Below, piece after piece: positions 46,705 through 54,845 of a stretch of DNA of 64,000 bases; the first letter of the stretch is position 1, and each line of letters opens with the position of its first letter. The notes under the pieces are model-generated. The model ran no database searches, was not told the DNA's origin, and was given only the letters and a program-made list of their open reading frames with translations. The translations under genes were made by a program, and so were the position numbers. The DNA lies in contig JAWKLL010000001.1 of the NCBI GenBank assembly GCA_041392765.1, positions 1-64,000 of the forward strand, written 5' to 3'. Source of the DNA: Lewinella sp041392765. GTDB lineage: Bacteria > Bacteroidota > Bacteroidia > Chitinophagales > Saprospiraceae.

Positions 46705-47838
46705 TTAGAGTATGTCTAAAATTCCCTCAATCGGCTATAAGTGGTAAATTTTGCCCTGCCCTGCGTTAGTCCGATAGTATCGCATTAGCGTCAACAAAAA
46801 ATTCAAATACATCGAGGTAATTCCTGTCCGTTCAAGAGTCAGTGGGCATCCTCGATCATCAGGTTTTCCAGCCGATGAAGCCTCCGCCTTTATGCTCGAG
46901 AACAATGATGTAAGTTTTACCTACTGCATACACCCGCTGCAAAGGCACCAGATATCGCATCGTCAACAGATAGCTCAATAAGGAATTTCGGGGCGGATAT
47001 AGATGCGTCAAAAAATTATCCACTTAACTGCTTTCAACTTAAATGACAACGCCAACGACAACGACACGCTCAGATAGCCGTCTAACCACACTACTACGGG
47101 AGAAGGCCAGCAGCAATCAAAGCATCATCGCGTGGTAGCCGACGTCATCTGCTGAAGCGCCATCCTTGACCCCGTGTTCCGACCAGCAAGCCCAGCAATA
47201 CTGATACCAAACTTGCCTCTCAACCGCAATTTAGCAAATCCAGCCACTGCCCCATAGACGTTGCCCAAACGTAAACGGACAGAAGAATGCTTCTTCCGAT
47301 GTGCACAGACAAAGAAGATCCGGCCGGGACAAAACCCAGCACGTCAAAACTGGTGGAAAACGGGTATCCCTGAAATACTGTTGTCGGAGAATTCCTTGGA
47401 AAACTCAACGACACAACGCCCTTCACTGCCCAGGTAAGCCAATTTCGGAGCTCAAACAGGTTACCCAACACCTTGTAAGCAAACGCGATACTGCCCCTTT
47501 GCGACTGTAAAAAGAGCGACAAGGGAATCAGCTCTCAGACCTGCAAGGCCAAAATTTGCTCGCAAGTCAAATCGCAGCGAACGCATTACAAACACAAATC
47601 GACCCGCTTCTCCTCCGAAAAGAAATGTAAGTATGCTGTTCCCAATTTTCTTATTGACCGTATATCAGGGCGCGTTTTCTGTTTTTAGAAAAAGTAAGCA
47701 GCATTGCCAAACATATAGCTTTTTTTAAGTTGACTATACTTCACGCCTGCTTCCGGCATCGGCTGCGTTTTCCGCCTTGGTCAGTACAAAATTTGCTCAC
47801 TTTCGCTCGATCAGGAAAATTTATACATACTCTTAATA
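46705..47838. repeat. Island bounded by inverted family D ends
   Basis: The left end TTTAGAGTATGTCTAAAATT (46705) and the right end AAATTTATACATACTCTT (about 47818-47835) are inverted family D termini. The right 100 bp closely match the left half of the element at 23931. The interior of about 1 kb has no intact gene; it includes a decayed coding-like segment (47330-47630). Confidence 0.55.
47330..47630 (+). pseudogene. Possible remnant of a secreted T9SS-type protein
   Basis: Reading across frames gives T-V-V-G-E-F-L-G-K-L-N-D-T-T, similar to cadherin-like repeats. It then gives S-D-L-Q-G-Q-N-L-L-A-S-Q and T-Q-I-D-P-L-L-L-R-K-E-M before a TAA at 47628, resembling a T9SS sorting domain (D-x-x-G-x-x-L then I-D-L-S-x-L-P-x-G-M). 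Frames change at least twice, and upstream similarity fades. A decayed gene is likelier than an active one, and chance resemblance is possible. Confidence 0.3.
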
Positions 47839-47849
47839 ATTGGGGTGAG

Positions 47850-48010
47850 GGTTCGGTGTGGAGGGGGAAAAGGTTGTTTGATGTTGTTTGATGGGCTTCG
47901 CCCGTTTGATGTCGTTCGATGTGGTTTGATGTTGTTTGATGGGCTTCGCCCGTTTGATGTTGTTGGATGTGGTTTGATGAGCTTCGCCTGTTTGATATGG
48001 TTTGATGGGC
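47850..48010. repeat. Tandem TTTGATG-type repeat
   Basis: Repeating units built from TTTGATGTTGTTTGATGGGC and TTCGCCCGTTTGATG(T), about 2.5-3 imperfect rounds (for example GATGGGCTTCGCCCGTTTGATG at about 47928 after the copy at 47888). No gene is present. Confidence 0.75.
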
Positions 48011-48017
48011 ATAATCC

Positions 48018-48072
48018 TGAAAATCCTGTCTAAAAAAATCCCGTCAAAAAATCCTGAAAATTCTGCTTCGGA
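48018..48072. repeat. AATCCTG short-repeat tract, left
   Basis: Several variants of AATCCTGAAAATCCTGTC and AAATCCTGAAAATTCTG in a row. The same motif flanks the other side of the minisatellite. Confidence 0.65.
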
Positions 48073-48090
48073 CAAGGTCTGTGGGGGGAT

Positions 48091-48642
48091 AACCACGAAA
48101 GGCACGAAAAACACGAAAGGTGGGGGGATAACCACGAAAGGCACGAAAAACACGAAGGTGGGGGGATAACCACGAAAGGCACGAAAGGTGGGGGGGAACC
48201 ACGAAAGGCACGAAAAACACGAAGGTGGGGGGAACCACGAAAGGCACGAAAAACACGAAAGGTGGGGGGGGAACCACGAAAGGCACGAAAAACACGAAAG
48301 GTGGGGGGAACCACGAAAGGCACGAAAAACACGAAAGGTGGGGGGGGAACCACGAAAGGCACGAAAAACACGAAAGGTGGGGGGGGAACCACGAAAGGCA
48401 CGAAAAACACGAAAGGTGGGGGGAACCACGAAAGGCACGAAAAACACGAAAGGTGGGGGGAACCACGAAAGGCACGAAAAACACGAAAGGGTGGGTAACC
48501 ACGAAAGGCACGAAAAACACGAAAGGGTGGGTAACCACGAAAGGCACGAAAAACACGAAAGGTGGGGGGATAACCACGAAAGGCACGAAAAACACGAAAG
48601 GTGGGGGGTAACCACGAAAGGCACGAAAAACACGAAAGGTGG
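48091..48642. repeat. 15-unit G-rich minisatellite
   Basis: Fifteen copies of AACCACGAAAGGCACGAAAA-ACACGAAAGG followed by TGGGGGG and variants. Units start at 48091, 48130, 48168, 48197, 48233, 48272, 48309, 48348, 48387, 48424, 48461, 48497, 48533, 48572 and 48610. The period is 36-39 bp except the third unit (29 bp, lacking one ACACGAAAA segment). Variation is concentrated in the G run (GGGTGGG to GGTGGGGGGG) and in the AA/TAA/ATAA junction. No unit contains a stop in most frames, which creates long meaningless open frames. Confidence 0.97.
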
Positions 48643-48655
48643 AGACAGTTAAGAA

Positions 48656-48760
48656 ACACCCCAAAAAATCCTGTAAATTCTACCATCCTGTGCGTCCTGC
48701 TTCTGACAGCTTGTACTTTTTGTATGAAGCAGGATTTCCAGGATTGCAGGATTTGTGGGA
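48656..48760. repeat. AATCCTG / CAGGATT short repeats, right
   Basis: AAAAAATCCTGTAAATTCTACC, then the inverted AAGCAGGATTTCCAGGATTGC and AGGATTTGTGG. Together with 48018-48072 this frames the minisatellite with inverted copies of one motif. Confidence 0.6.
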
Positions 48761-48869
48761 TGTGGCGCATGGGGCAGGGTTTGGTATGGCACGACAATTC
48801 GTAGCTGTTTTATGGTACTATTACGGCGGTACTATAACAAATGAAAACACTGAAATTAACGTTTAGAAA

Positions 48870-48988
48870 GGGGAAAAAAGATTCAGCATTTTCATAGTCA
48901 AAGAAATCGGATAAAACGCTTTAAATGAACCGCTTATTCATCCGATTATCTTTGACAAATGCTGAATCTATTTTTTTCTTATCCCTTA
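48870..48988. repeat. Palindromic repeat, family B copy 2
   Basis: The reverse complement is almost identical to 6141-6261 over its whole length, including the ATCGGATGAATAAGCGG core. It lies between the repeat island and the kptA 3' end, where it could act as a terminator. Confidence 0.8.
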
Positions 48989-49016
48989 TTGACATTGGCT
49001 TAATACGCCTCCATCT

Positions 49017-49562
49017 CTACAACATATCCAGATATTTGCTGGGGACACCATCGGTGAGCCAAACGCCATTATCAGATTGATAGAAGTGGAATCCATCGCG
49101 GTACATAGCCCCCGCATACACCTTAAAGATGATGGCATCGCCGCGTCGTTCGCCTACCTCAAAAGCGGTATCCTCGGTTTCAGACAGGTGTACATGGTTG
49201 CGAGACATGGGTTGTAGGCCTTTGCGCATGATGTTTTCTATAAACCGATCCACCGTGCCGTGGTAAAGAATTTTGGGCGGCTTTACAGGTTCTAATGCAA
49301 GATCAATCTTAACGGAATGTCCCTGACTGGCGCGTATTTTGGTTTTGTCTTCGTTGAAAGCGTAACGTTGTTTATCATCTGTTTTTACAATGCTTTCCAA
49401 GATGGCCATATCCATTTCCTTGCCCTGCTCAATGCAACCGTCAATCAATTCATCGACATTGACCCATCCATTGGCATCGAGTTGGATGCCGGCTACTTCG
49501 GGTTTGTGTCGCAATACCAAGGAAAGAAATTTGCTCAGGGATTTTATGTACTCAGGACTCAT
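49017..49562 (-). CDS. kptA: RNA 2'-phosphotransferase, Tpt1/KptA family
   Basis: 181 residues, the full length of the family. It has the catalytic set of Arg18-His19 in L-R-H-K-P-E, Arg77 and His82 in I-R-A-S-Q-G-H-S, and Arg121 in S-R-N-H-V-H-L-S, plus L-Y-H-G-T at 99-103 for NAD+. It transfers an internal 2'-phosphate from RNA to NAD+, forming ADP-ribose 1'',2''-cyclic phosphate. In yeast it finishes tRNA splicing. Bacterial copies have no known splicing role, and their natural substrate may be 2'-phosphate RNA from repair. It is a single gene, divergent from the lipoprotein-SCO1 pair. Confidence 0.92.
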   Translation of the reverse strand: MSPEYIKSLSKFLSLVLRHKPEVAGIQLDANGWVNVDELIDGCIEQGKEMDMAILESIVKTDDKQRYAFNEDKTKIRASQGHSVKIDLALEPVKPPKILYHGTVDRFIENIMRKGLQPMSRNHVHLSETEDTAFEVGERRGDAIIFKVYAGAMYRDGFHFYQSDNGVWLTDGVPSKYLDML

Positions 49563-49613
49563 GTTGTAACTTTAAAATTTAAGAGTATGTCTTCATGGTT
49601 AGGTAAAAGGAAG

Positions 49614-49621
49614 TACCTTTG
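49614..49621 (+). promoter_or_regulatory. Promoter -7 box of the second SCO1 cassette
   Basis: TACCTTTG, 27 nt before the lipoprotein start. A fragment resembling a family D end (GAGTATGTCT at 49583) lies just upstream. Confidence 0.6.
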
Positions 49622-49647
49622 TAAGCGCACAAAAATAACAATAAATT

Positions 49648-50106
49648 ATGTCCGTTCGTTCCTTCTTATTCATTTTCGTGTTGGCTTTATTTATGGGTTG
49701 CCGTGGGGATGCCAAATTTTCCTCAGAAGAACTGGAAGCCCAACAGTCCGCTTGGGCCAATATGATGAAAGGCCACGATGTGGTAATGCCCTTGAGGAAT
49801 GACTTATACCAAACCTCCAAAGAATTGGAAGAACTGGCACAGGATGCGATGGTAGAGGCCAACGATTTTCACCCCCGTGCACAAGAAGCCATAGCCGCGA
49901 TCATAGCCGCTGATGATGGTATGATGGAGTGGATGGGGCACATCAAAGAAAATCCGCTCGATTCCGTGCGTCAAAAGCAGATCGATCACGCTGCTGTGAT
50001 GGCCTTTATCGATAAAGAAACGGTAGCCATTGAATCCGTGGCCGATGCTATGCAGCAAAGCCTTGAGAAAGGTAAGGCGCTGATTATGGAAAGAAATGGA
50101 CAGTAA
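49648..50106 (+). CDS. Lipoprotein upstream of SCO1 (copy 2)
   Basis: 152 residues with signal and lipobox (L-F-M-G-C, Cys about residue 17). Mature part alpha-helical, with M-M-K-G-H-D-V-V-M-P (about 35-44) and G-M-M-E-W-M-G-H (about 91-98). These are the same motifs, in the same order, as the product of 1117-1530. Paralogous, but diverged outside these motifs. Its end overlaps the SCO1 start by 11 nt. The function is unknown; the conserved His/Met pairs beside a copper chaperone suggest metal handling. Confidence 0.72.
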   Translation: MSVRSFLFIFVLALFMGCRGDAKFSSEELEAQQSAWANMMKGHDVVMPLRNDLYQTSKELEELAQDAMVEANDFHPRAQEAIAAIIAADDGMMEWMGHIKENPLDSVRQKQIDHAAVMAFIDKETVAIESVADAMQQSLEKGKALIMERNGQ

Positions 50107-50797
50107 TATGTACATTACTTGTAAACGGTTGCTTTGGTACACATGGTTGGTAGGTTCGGCTATTGTCACTTTCAACAGTTGCCAGCCAGATACTGCGCCC
50201 CTGCCTTACTATGGCTTCCATGCAATAGATGCCGTGACAGGCGACACGCTCTATCACCGTATCCGCGACTTTGAATTTATCGATCAGGATAGCCAATTGG
50301 TGACGAATGCCTATTTCGATGGCAAAATTTATGTAGCCGATTTTTTCTTCACCTCCTGTCCGACTATCTGCCCCGTGGTGAAGGCGCAAATGATGCGCAT
50401 TTATGAAAAATATGAAGCCGATGACCGCCTGTTGTTGCTTTCTCATTCAATTGATGTGAGAAGGGATACGGTATCAAAGCTCAAGCAGTACGCTATCGGC
50501 TTGGGGGCAGACAGCCCACGATGGCGTTTCGTGACAGGCAACCGCGACAGCATTTATGCCATCACCTACGATTATATCAGCACCGCCTTGGACAACCCCG
50601 ATGCTCCAGGGGGGTTCGACCACTCCGGATGGATACTACTCATTGATGAAAACCGCCATATCCGGGCTTACGCCGATGGCACTAAACCCGAAAAGGTAGA
50701 TATCTTCCTCAAACAGATTGATAAGTTATTGCAAGAAATGGAAAATAAAAAAACCGACCTCCGTGAGAAGTCGGTAACAGATGGAGCACGCCGGTGA
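50096..50797 (+). CDS. SCO1/SenC family copper chaperone lipoprotein (copy 2)
   Basis: Lipobox F-N-S-C (Cys29), then the SCO thioredoxin fold with C88-x3-C92 in F-T-S-C-P-T-I-C-P and His177 in G-G-F-D-H-S-G. It begins inside the upstream lipoprotein gene (11-nt overlap); M5 at 50108 is the alternative start. The last residues (N-K-K-T-D-L-R-E-K-S...) run into a terminator-like inverted repeat, so the real C-terminus may lie near 50745 with an indel. It lies near, though convergent with, the cytochrome bd genes. Confidence 0.9.
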   Translation: MDSNMYITCKRLLWYTWLVGSAIVTFNSCQPDTAPLPYYGFHAIDAVTGDTLYHRIRDFEFIDQDSQLVTNAYFDGKIYVADFFFTSCPTICPVVKAQMMRIYEKYEADDRLLLLSHSIDVRRDTVSKLKQYAIGLGADSPRWRFVTGNRDSIYAITYDYISTALDNPDAPGGFDHSGWILLIDENRHIRAYADGTKPEKVDIFLKQIDKLLQEMENKKTDLREKSVTDGARR

Positions 50798-50994
50798 GTG
50801 CTATGCCCGAAAAGTGTTTATTTTGGAGTGCTGTCTAAGCATTTTTAAGTTTGAGTAACCTATTTAATTTTTAACTGATAAAAACCTGCGTGCCGGTCTT
50901 CCTTTTTTATTAGCGTTGGAAGACCGGCCACGCCAGCAAGAATATCAGCCATAAAAAGCTCAGTGTAATCCGCTGGGCTTTTTGTGCTTGATGA
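50747..50994 (-). ncRNA. Candidate structured RNA, about 250 nt, unidentified
   Basis: The minus strand has a TATCTTTG box (complement of 51000-51007) and no open frame. A series of strong stems follows: AAAAAGCCCAG with CTGAGCTTTTT (50953-50983), then a long interrupted stem from CTGATA/TATCAG inward to CCGGTCTTCC/GGAAGACCGG (about 50876-50949). The 3' end is an intrinsic terminator: ACCGAC (50753-50758) with GTCGGT (50770-50775), then seven T. It has no 4.5S, tmRNA or RNase P landmarks that I can see. A 6S-type RNA is possible because of the long central duplex, but is not shown. Confidence 0.45.
50953..50983 (+). terminator. Terminator of the second SCO1 cassette
   Basis: On the plus strand AAAAAGCTCAG pairs with CTGGGCTTTTT across a 9-nt loop and ends in a T run, the expected end for transcripts from SCO1. 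It overlaps the candidate RNA on the other strand. Confidence 0.6.
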
Positions 50995-51105
50995 TGGCAC
51001 AAAGATACGCAAAGAATTTAATTTATAATCAATAAAATGATTTTTTTAATAAAAAAATATTATTATAATCAAATAAATTACATTTATAACAATATTACTT
51101 AGTCA

Positions 51106-51244
51106 TTTGACGGAAATTAATCGAACAACTTTTTCTAAAAGATTCGCAAATATTTTCACACAATTTTCCCCGATAGCTATCGAGATCAATTGTTTAGAAA
51201 ATTTTTCCGAATCAAAAGTTGTTCGATCAATTTTTTCTCCGTCC
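51106..51244. repeat. Palindromic repeat, family C copy 1
   Basis: From ATTTGACGGAAATTAATCG to CGATCAATTTTTTCTCCGTC. Inside, GAACAACTTTTTCTAAAAGA mirrors TTAGAAAATTTTTCCGAATC...GTTGTTC, centred on CCGATAGCTATCGAG. The flanking 51008-51105 and 51245-51330 hold no gene; they are very AT-rich. Confidence 0.75.
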
Positions 51245-51331
51245 TTTATCAACCTGAGTAGCTAGTTCCTGTGAATATTTTTAACCCTTTACCTCTATGA
51301 ATCTACTACAAAGACGATGGGGCATAAATTA

Positions 51332-51360
51332 AAAAGGCAAAGCCAAAACAGCTTTGCCCA
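51332..51360 (-). terminator. Terminator of cydAB
   Basis: On the minus strand GGCAAAGC (complement of 51352-51359) pairs with GCTTTGCC (complement of 51337-51344) and is followed by TTTTTAATTT, 43 nt after the cydB stop. Confidence 0.75.
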
Positions 51361-51402
51361 GTGTGAAGTAGCAGACATTTGTCATGCCACTAGCCGTTTA
51401 CC

Positions 51403-52437
51403 TCAGTAACTGGTCTCATCCAGTTCTACTTTACCGGCAAAAGTTTTATATACAAAAAAAGTATAAGCCGCTACCAATGGTCCTCCGATTGCGGCGATAA
51501 CCAACATAATACCTAGAGATTTTTCAGAAGCAGCAGCGTTATATACGTCGATACTCCATGCGGGGTTGAGCGTAGAGATCAACAGGGTAGGATATAATTC
51601 GATGGCCACCAAGATCATCAACAAGGCCATACTCAGTGCTGAAAAGAAAAAGGCATGGTGAAATTTTCTTTTGTTGGCAAGTCGAGGAATGTTGGCGATG
51701 CTTAGGAATGCTAACAGCGGCACCACGAACAAAGCTGGTGTCCGCTTAAAATCATCTGACAAATGAGGAATGTAGATCAAGGTATAAAGTGTCACGACTC
51801 CGAAAAGCACAAAAAAAGCAATCATACTTTTTTTAAATAACACAATCAGTCGATCGTACAATTTTCCTTCGGTTTTCATCAACAAGTAAATAGCGCCGTG
51901 CATCATAAACAAAGCCAATGCAGTAAGTCCAACCAATAAAGCATAAGGATTGAGGAATAACAACCAACTACCTTGAAATTCTTTATCGGCACCTAGTGGC
52001 ATTCCTTGCAACACATTCCCTAGCACTACGCCTAGTAAAATAGCCAGTAGTGCACTAGAACCGCTATACAATACATCCCACAATTGTCTCCACCAAGCCA
52101 TAGGTTCTTTGCTGCGAAATTCTATACTTACTGCTCGCAAAATCAGCACCAACAAAAAAAGCATGAAGGGGATATACATAGCAGAAAAAAGCGTGGCATA
52201 CACATGGGGGAAACCTGCAAACAAGGCACCTCCACCTATGACCAACCATACTTCGTTGCCATCCCATACAGGGCCAACTGCATTGAGCGCAATACGGCGA
52301 CTTTGCTCCTTTCTGAAGAAGAGATGCCATGCTCCTGCCCCTAAATCGAAGCCATCTAATATGGCGTAACCTGAAAAAACGCCTCCCACCACTAAAAACC
52401 AAAGCGTGGGGTAATCAATGCCAATGAAAGTAGCCAT
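51403..52437 (-). CDS. cydB: Cytochrome bd ubiquinol oxidase subunit II
   Basis: 344 residues from Met at 52435-52437 (M-A-T-F-I-G-I-D-Y-P-T-L-W); the frame is open 23 codons further upstream but that part overlaps cydA. Eight hydrophobic helices. Conserved L-D-G-F-D-L-G-A-G-A and W-D-G-N-E-V-W-L. It pairs with CydA and serves structure and proton transfer. The start is 10 nt after the cydA stop. Confidence 0.95.
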   Translation of the reverse strand: MATFIGIDYPTLWFLVVGGVFSGYAILDGFDLGAGAWHLFFRKEQSRRIALNAVGPVWDGNEVWLVIGGGALFAGFPHVYATLFSAMYIPFMLFLLVLILRAVSIEFRSKEPMAWWRQLWDVLYSGSSALLAILLGVVLGNVLQGMPLGADKEFQGSWLLFLNPYALLVGLTALALFMMHGAIYLLMKTEGKLYDRLIVLFKKSMIAFFVLFGVVTLYTLIYIPHLSDDFKRTPALFVVPLLAFLSIANIPRLANKRKFHHAFFFSALSMALLMILVAIELYPTLLISTLNPAWSIDVYNAAASEKSLGIMLVIAAIGGPLVAAYTFFVYKTFAGKVELDETSY

Positions 52438-52447
52438 ATCTATTTTT

Positions 52448-53809
52448 TTATACCATTGCCTTCTGACGTGGCCGCTTATCCTGCAGCTCGCTATCATCAG
52501 GCCCATGTTTAATCTTTTTGTTTAGCAAATAGACAAACAACCCAAATAGCAACACATACACAAGCGTGAACATGATGAGAGAAAACAACACCTGGTTGGC
52601 TGTCACAACTTTCGATAATGCATCGGATGTGCGCAGCAAACCATAAACCACCCAAGGCTGTCGCCCCATTTCTGCTGCAAACCAGCCTACTTGGTTGGCT
52701 ATTTGCGGAAGCAAGACCGCCCATACAAAAACCCAGAGCAGCCACGGCTGGTCGAACAGTTTACCTCGCCACCATTGCCAACTGGCAAAGAGCGTCAACC
52801 CTATCAATGCCATACCAATCATTACCATAAGGTGATAGAACTGAAAAACAGCATTGACCGCCGAAGGTCGATCCTCCACAGGAAAAGCGTTTAGCCCCGT
52901 AACAGGCACTGTTGGATCATAATGAAGAAGAAAACTCAACCCACCTGGGATACCGATACCTGTCACCTCTTGTTTTTCTTTATCCACCCAGCCTAATAGG
53001 TACATATCTGCCACTCCCAAGCTATCGAAGTGTCCTTCCATGGCGGCTAATTTAGCAGGCTGGTTATGGGCTACTCCTTCTGCGGATTGATGACCTGTGG
53101 CTAACTGTGCTAGTGAGAACACGGTTGCTATTACTAAAGCTATCTTAAATGCCTTTTGTGATAAAACTACATGTCGATTGCGCAATAGATAATATGCGTG
53201 TACGCTTAACACCAAAAAGGCACCTGCCAACAACGCCCCTATCCATACGTGCAAAATACGATCGACGCTGGAAGGGTTGAACACCATTGCCCAAAAATCG
53301 GTGATCTCCGCTCTGGCTTCCATACCTTCTCCAACGATATGATACCCTGTTGGCGTTTGTTGCCAACTATTGGCTACCACAATCCATATAGCCGAAAACA
53401 TAGACCCTAGCCAAACGCCTAGGGTGGCAATGAAATGGACACGTGGGCTCACCCGATTCCAACCGAATAATAAAACCCCCAGAAAGCCGCTTTCTAAAGC
53501 AAAAGCAAAGATGCCCTCGGCTGCTAGTGCACTGCCAAAAATATCACCCACATACCGTGAGTAGGTTGCCCAGTTGGTACCAAATTCAAATTCCATTACG
53601 ATCCCCGTAGCCACACCAATGCCAAACGTCAGCGCAAAAATGCGCGTCCAGAAGCGCGTCATGGTTTCATATACCTTGTCACCAGTACGCAAATAGAGAC
53701 CTTCCATTACAACCATCAACAACCCAATCCCAATACTGAGTGGTGGATAAATGTAATGAAAGGCCACTGTGAATGCAAACTGAATCCTAGAAAGTATTTC
53801 TACATCCAT
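52448..53809 (-). CDS. cydA: Cytochrome bd ubiquinol oxidase subunit I (short Q-loop)
   Basis: 453 residues, nine helices. Haem ligand His in A-F-H-Y-I-Y-P-P near the N-terminus, a conserved F-E-F-G-T-N-W, and E-M-G-R-Q-P-W at the start of the C-terminal part. The quinol-binding Q-loop is short, as in the CIO-like branch, unlike the long loop in Escherichia. It reduces O2 to water with high affinity using quinol, without pumping. It is preceded by an AraC-type regulator on the same strand. Confidence 0.95.
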   Translation of the reverse strand: MDVEILSRIQFAFTVAFHYIYPPLSIGIGLLMVVMEGLYLRTGDKVYETMTRFWTRIFALTFGIGVATGIVMEFEFGTNWATYSRYVGDIFGSALAAEGIFAFALESGFLGVLLFGWNRVSPRVHFIATLGVWLGSMFSAIWIVVANSWQQTPTGYHIVGEGMEARAEITDFWAMVFNPSSVDRILHVWIGALLAGAFLVLSVHAYYLLRNRHVVLSQKAFKIALVIATVFSLAQLATGHQSAEGVAHNQPAKLAAMEGHFDSLGVADMYLLGWVDKEKQEVTGIGIPGGLSFLLHYDPTVPVTGLNAFPVEDRPSAVNAVFQFYHLMVMIGMALIGLTLFASWQWWRGKLFDQPWLLWVFVWAVLLPQIANQVGWFAAEMGRQPWVVYGLLRTSDALSKVVTANQVLFSLIMFTLVYVLLFGLFVYLLNKKIKHGPDDSELQDKRPRQKAMV

Positions 53810-53874
53810 TGCTTTGAAAGTTTACTAATGCATTGGGCAAATATCGAAGCCCCACAGTATCCCAGCCCAATAGG

Positions 53875-54744
53875 TTACCGCTTTCTGAATTGTTCGGGGC
53901 TACAACCTTCGTGTTTTTTGAAAAAGCGGCAGAAATAAGCATTGTCCTTGAAGTTCAGCTCATAAGCTATTTCTGTCACGGTTTTTGAGTCGTGCATCAA
54001 GCGGCGGCGTGCCTCCAACATAATGCGCTCCCGGATGGTAGTACCAGCTGATTTCCCCCTCATTTCCCTACTTAGTATGTTCAGGTAATTGGGAGTGATG
54101 TGTAGCATCTTGGCGTAATCTTTCACTAAACGCTTTTCTTGAAAGTGCTTTTCCACTAATTCTTCAAACTGACGAATCAGTGCATCTTGGTGCCCTTCAA
54201 TGTTAGTGTTCCGATAAGTGGCTTCATAAAAACGAGCCGATTTAATCAACAGTACGTTCAGCAGCGACCGCAATGCGCTTTGCATCCGCTCACCTCCTGA
54301 TTGGTACTCCTCCAACATGATCTCAAATAACTTGCGTATCTCATAGTAATTGTGAGCGGGCAAGTCCACATAAGGCAGCCCCCTACTCATGCCAAAGAAG
54401 GGAAAACTTAACAAGCTATCATAGTGGTAGCGCTGTGCAAAAAAGTCTGCCGTAAAGAAAATTACATATCCTTGCAAATCTTTTTCTTGCTCCCAAGCAT
54501 GAACCATACCTGGGTACATGAAATATATTTGACCGGGCGTTACTTCATAACTATTAAAATCAATGATTTGCTTACCACTACCCCCTGTGGCCAAAAGCAC
54601 CATGTAGTAGTTGTGCCGATGGGGTTGGGAAAAACCATTGCTCTCTTTAGCGAAGTCTTCATACCGCAGCATATCAAATGCATTCCCCCCTTTTGCAAAA
54701 GAATTACACCTCAGTTCCTCAATATTGTATGCTCGGGTTGCCAT
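53875..54744 (-). CDS. AraC-family transcriptional regulator
   Basis: 289 residues. The N-terminal about 150 form a cupin-like sensing domain (Y-M-V-L-L-A-T-G-G-S-G-K, P-G-Q-I-Y-F-M-Y-P-G-M-V-H-A-W). The C-terminal 100 carry two helix-turn-helix motifs: Y-A-K-M-L-H-I-T-P-N-Y-L-N near 215, and V-T-E-I-A-Y-E-L-N-F-K-D-N-A-Y-F near 258. It lies 65 nt before cydA in the same direction, so it may control the oxidase, or be autoregulated. The ligand is unknown. Confidence 0.85.
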   Translation of the reverse strand: MATRAYNIEELRCNSFAKGGNAFDMLRYEDFAKESNGFSQPHRHNYYMVLLATGGSGKQIIDFNSYEVTPGQIYFMYPGMVHAWEQEKDLQGYVIFFTADFFAQRYHYDSLLSFPFFGMSRGLPYVDLPAHNYYEIRKLFEIMLEEYQSGGERMQSALRSLLNVLLIKSARFYEATYRNTNIEGHQDALIRQFEELVEKHFQEKRLVKDYAKMLHITPNYLNILSREMRGKSAGTTIRERIMLEARRRLMHDSKTVTEIAYELNFKDNAYFCRFFKKHEGCSPEQFRKR

Positions 54745-54766
54745 ATACTATTGTATTAACACATGG

Positions 54767-54774
54767 CAAATTTA
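54767..54774 (-). promoter_or_regulatory. Promoter -7 box of the araC-cydAB unit
   Basis: TAAATTTG on the minus strand, 23 nt before the araC-family start. Confidence 0.5.
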
Positions 54775-54845
54775 CGCACATCCATCACCACAAACACCTA
54801 CTATTTCCTTCTTCTTGCGGTGTTTTTTATACATTGTGGTGTTTT

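Noticed and set aside
46705..47838. An insertion sequence with transposase
   Set aside because: No transposase-like motif was found in either strand; the ends belong to a non-coding repeat family.
48091..48642. CRISPR array
   Set aside because: The 36-39-bp period resembles CRISPR spacing, but units are contiguous with no unique spacers and no cas genes are near.
48188..48652. Open frames encoding N-H-E-R-H-E-K-H-E-R repeats and, on the other strand, F-R-V-F-R-A-F-R-G repeats
   Set aside because: All are by-products of a minisatellite that lacks stop codons in most frames on both strands; there is no start context or non-repeat domain.
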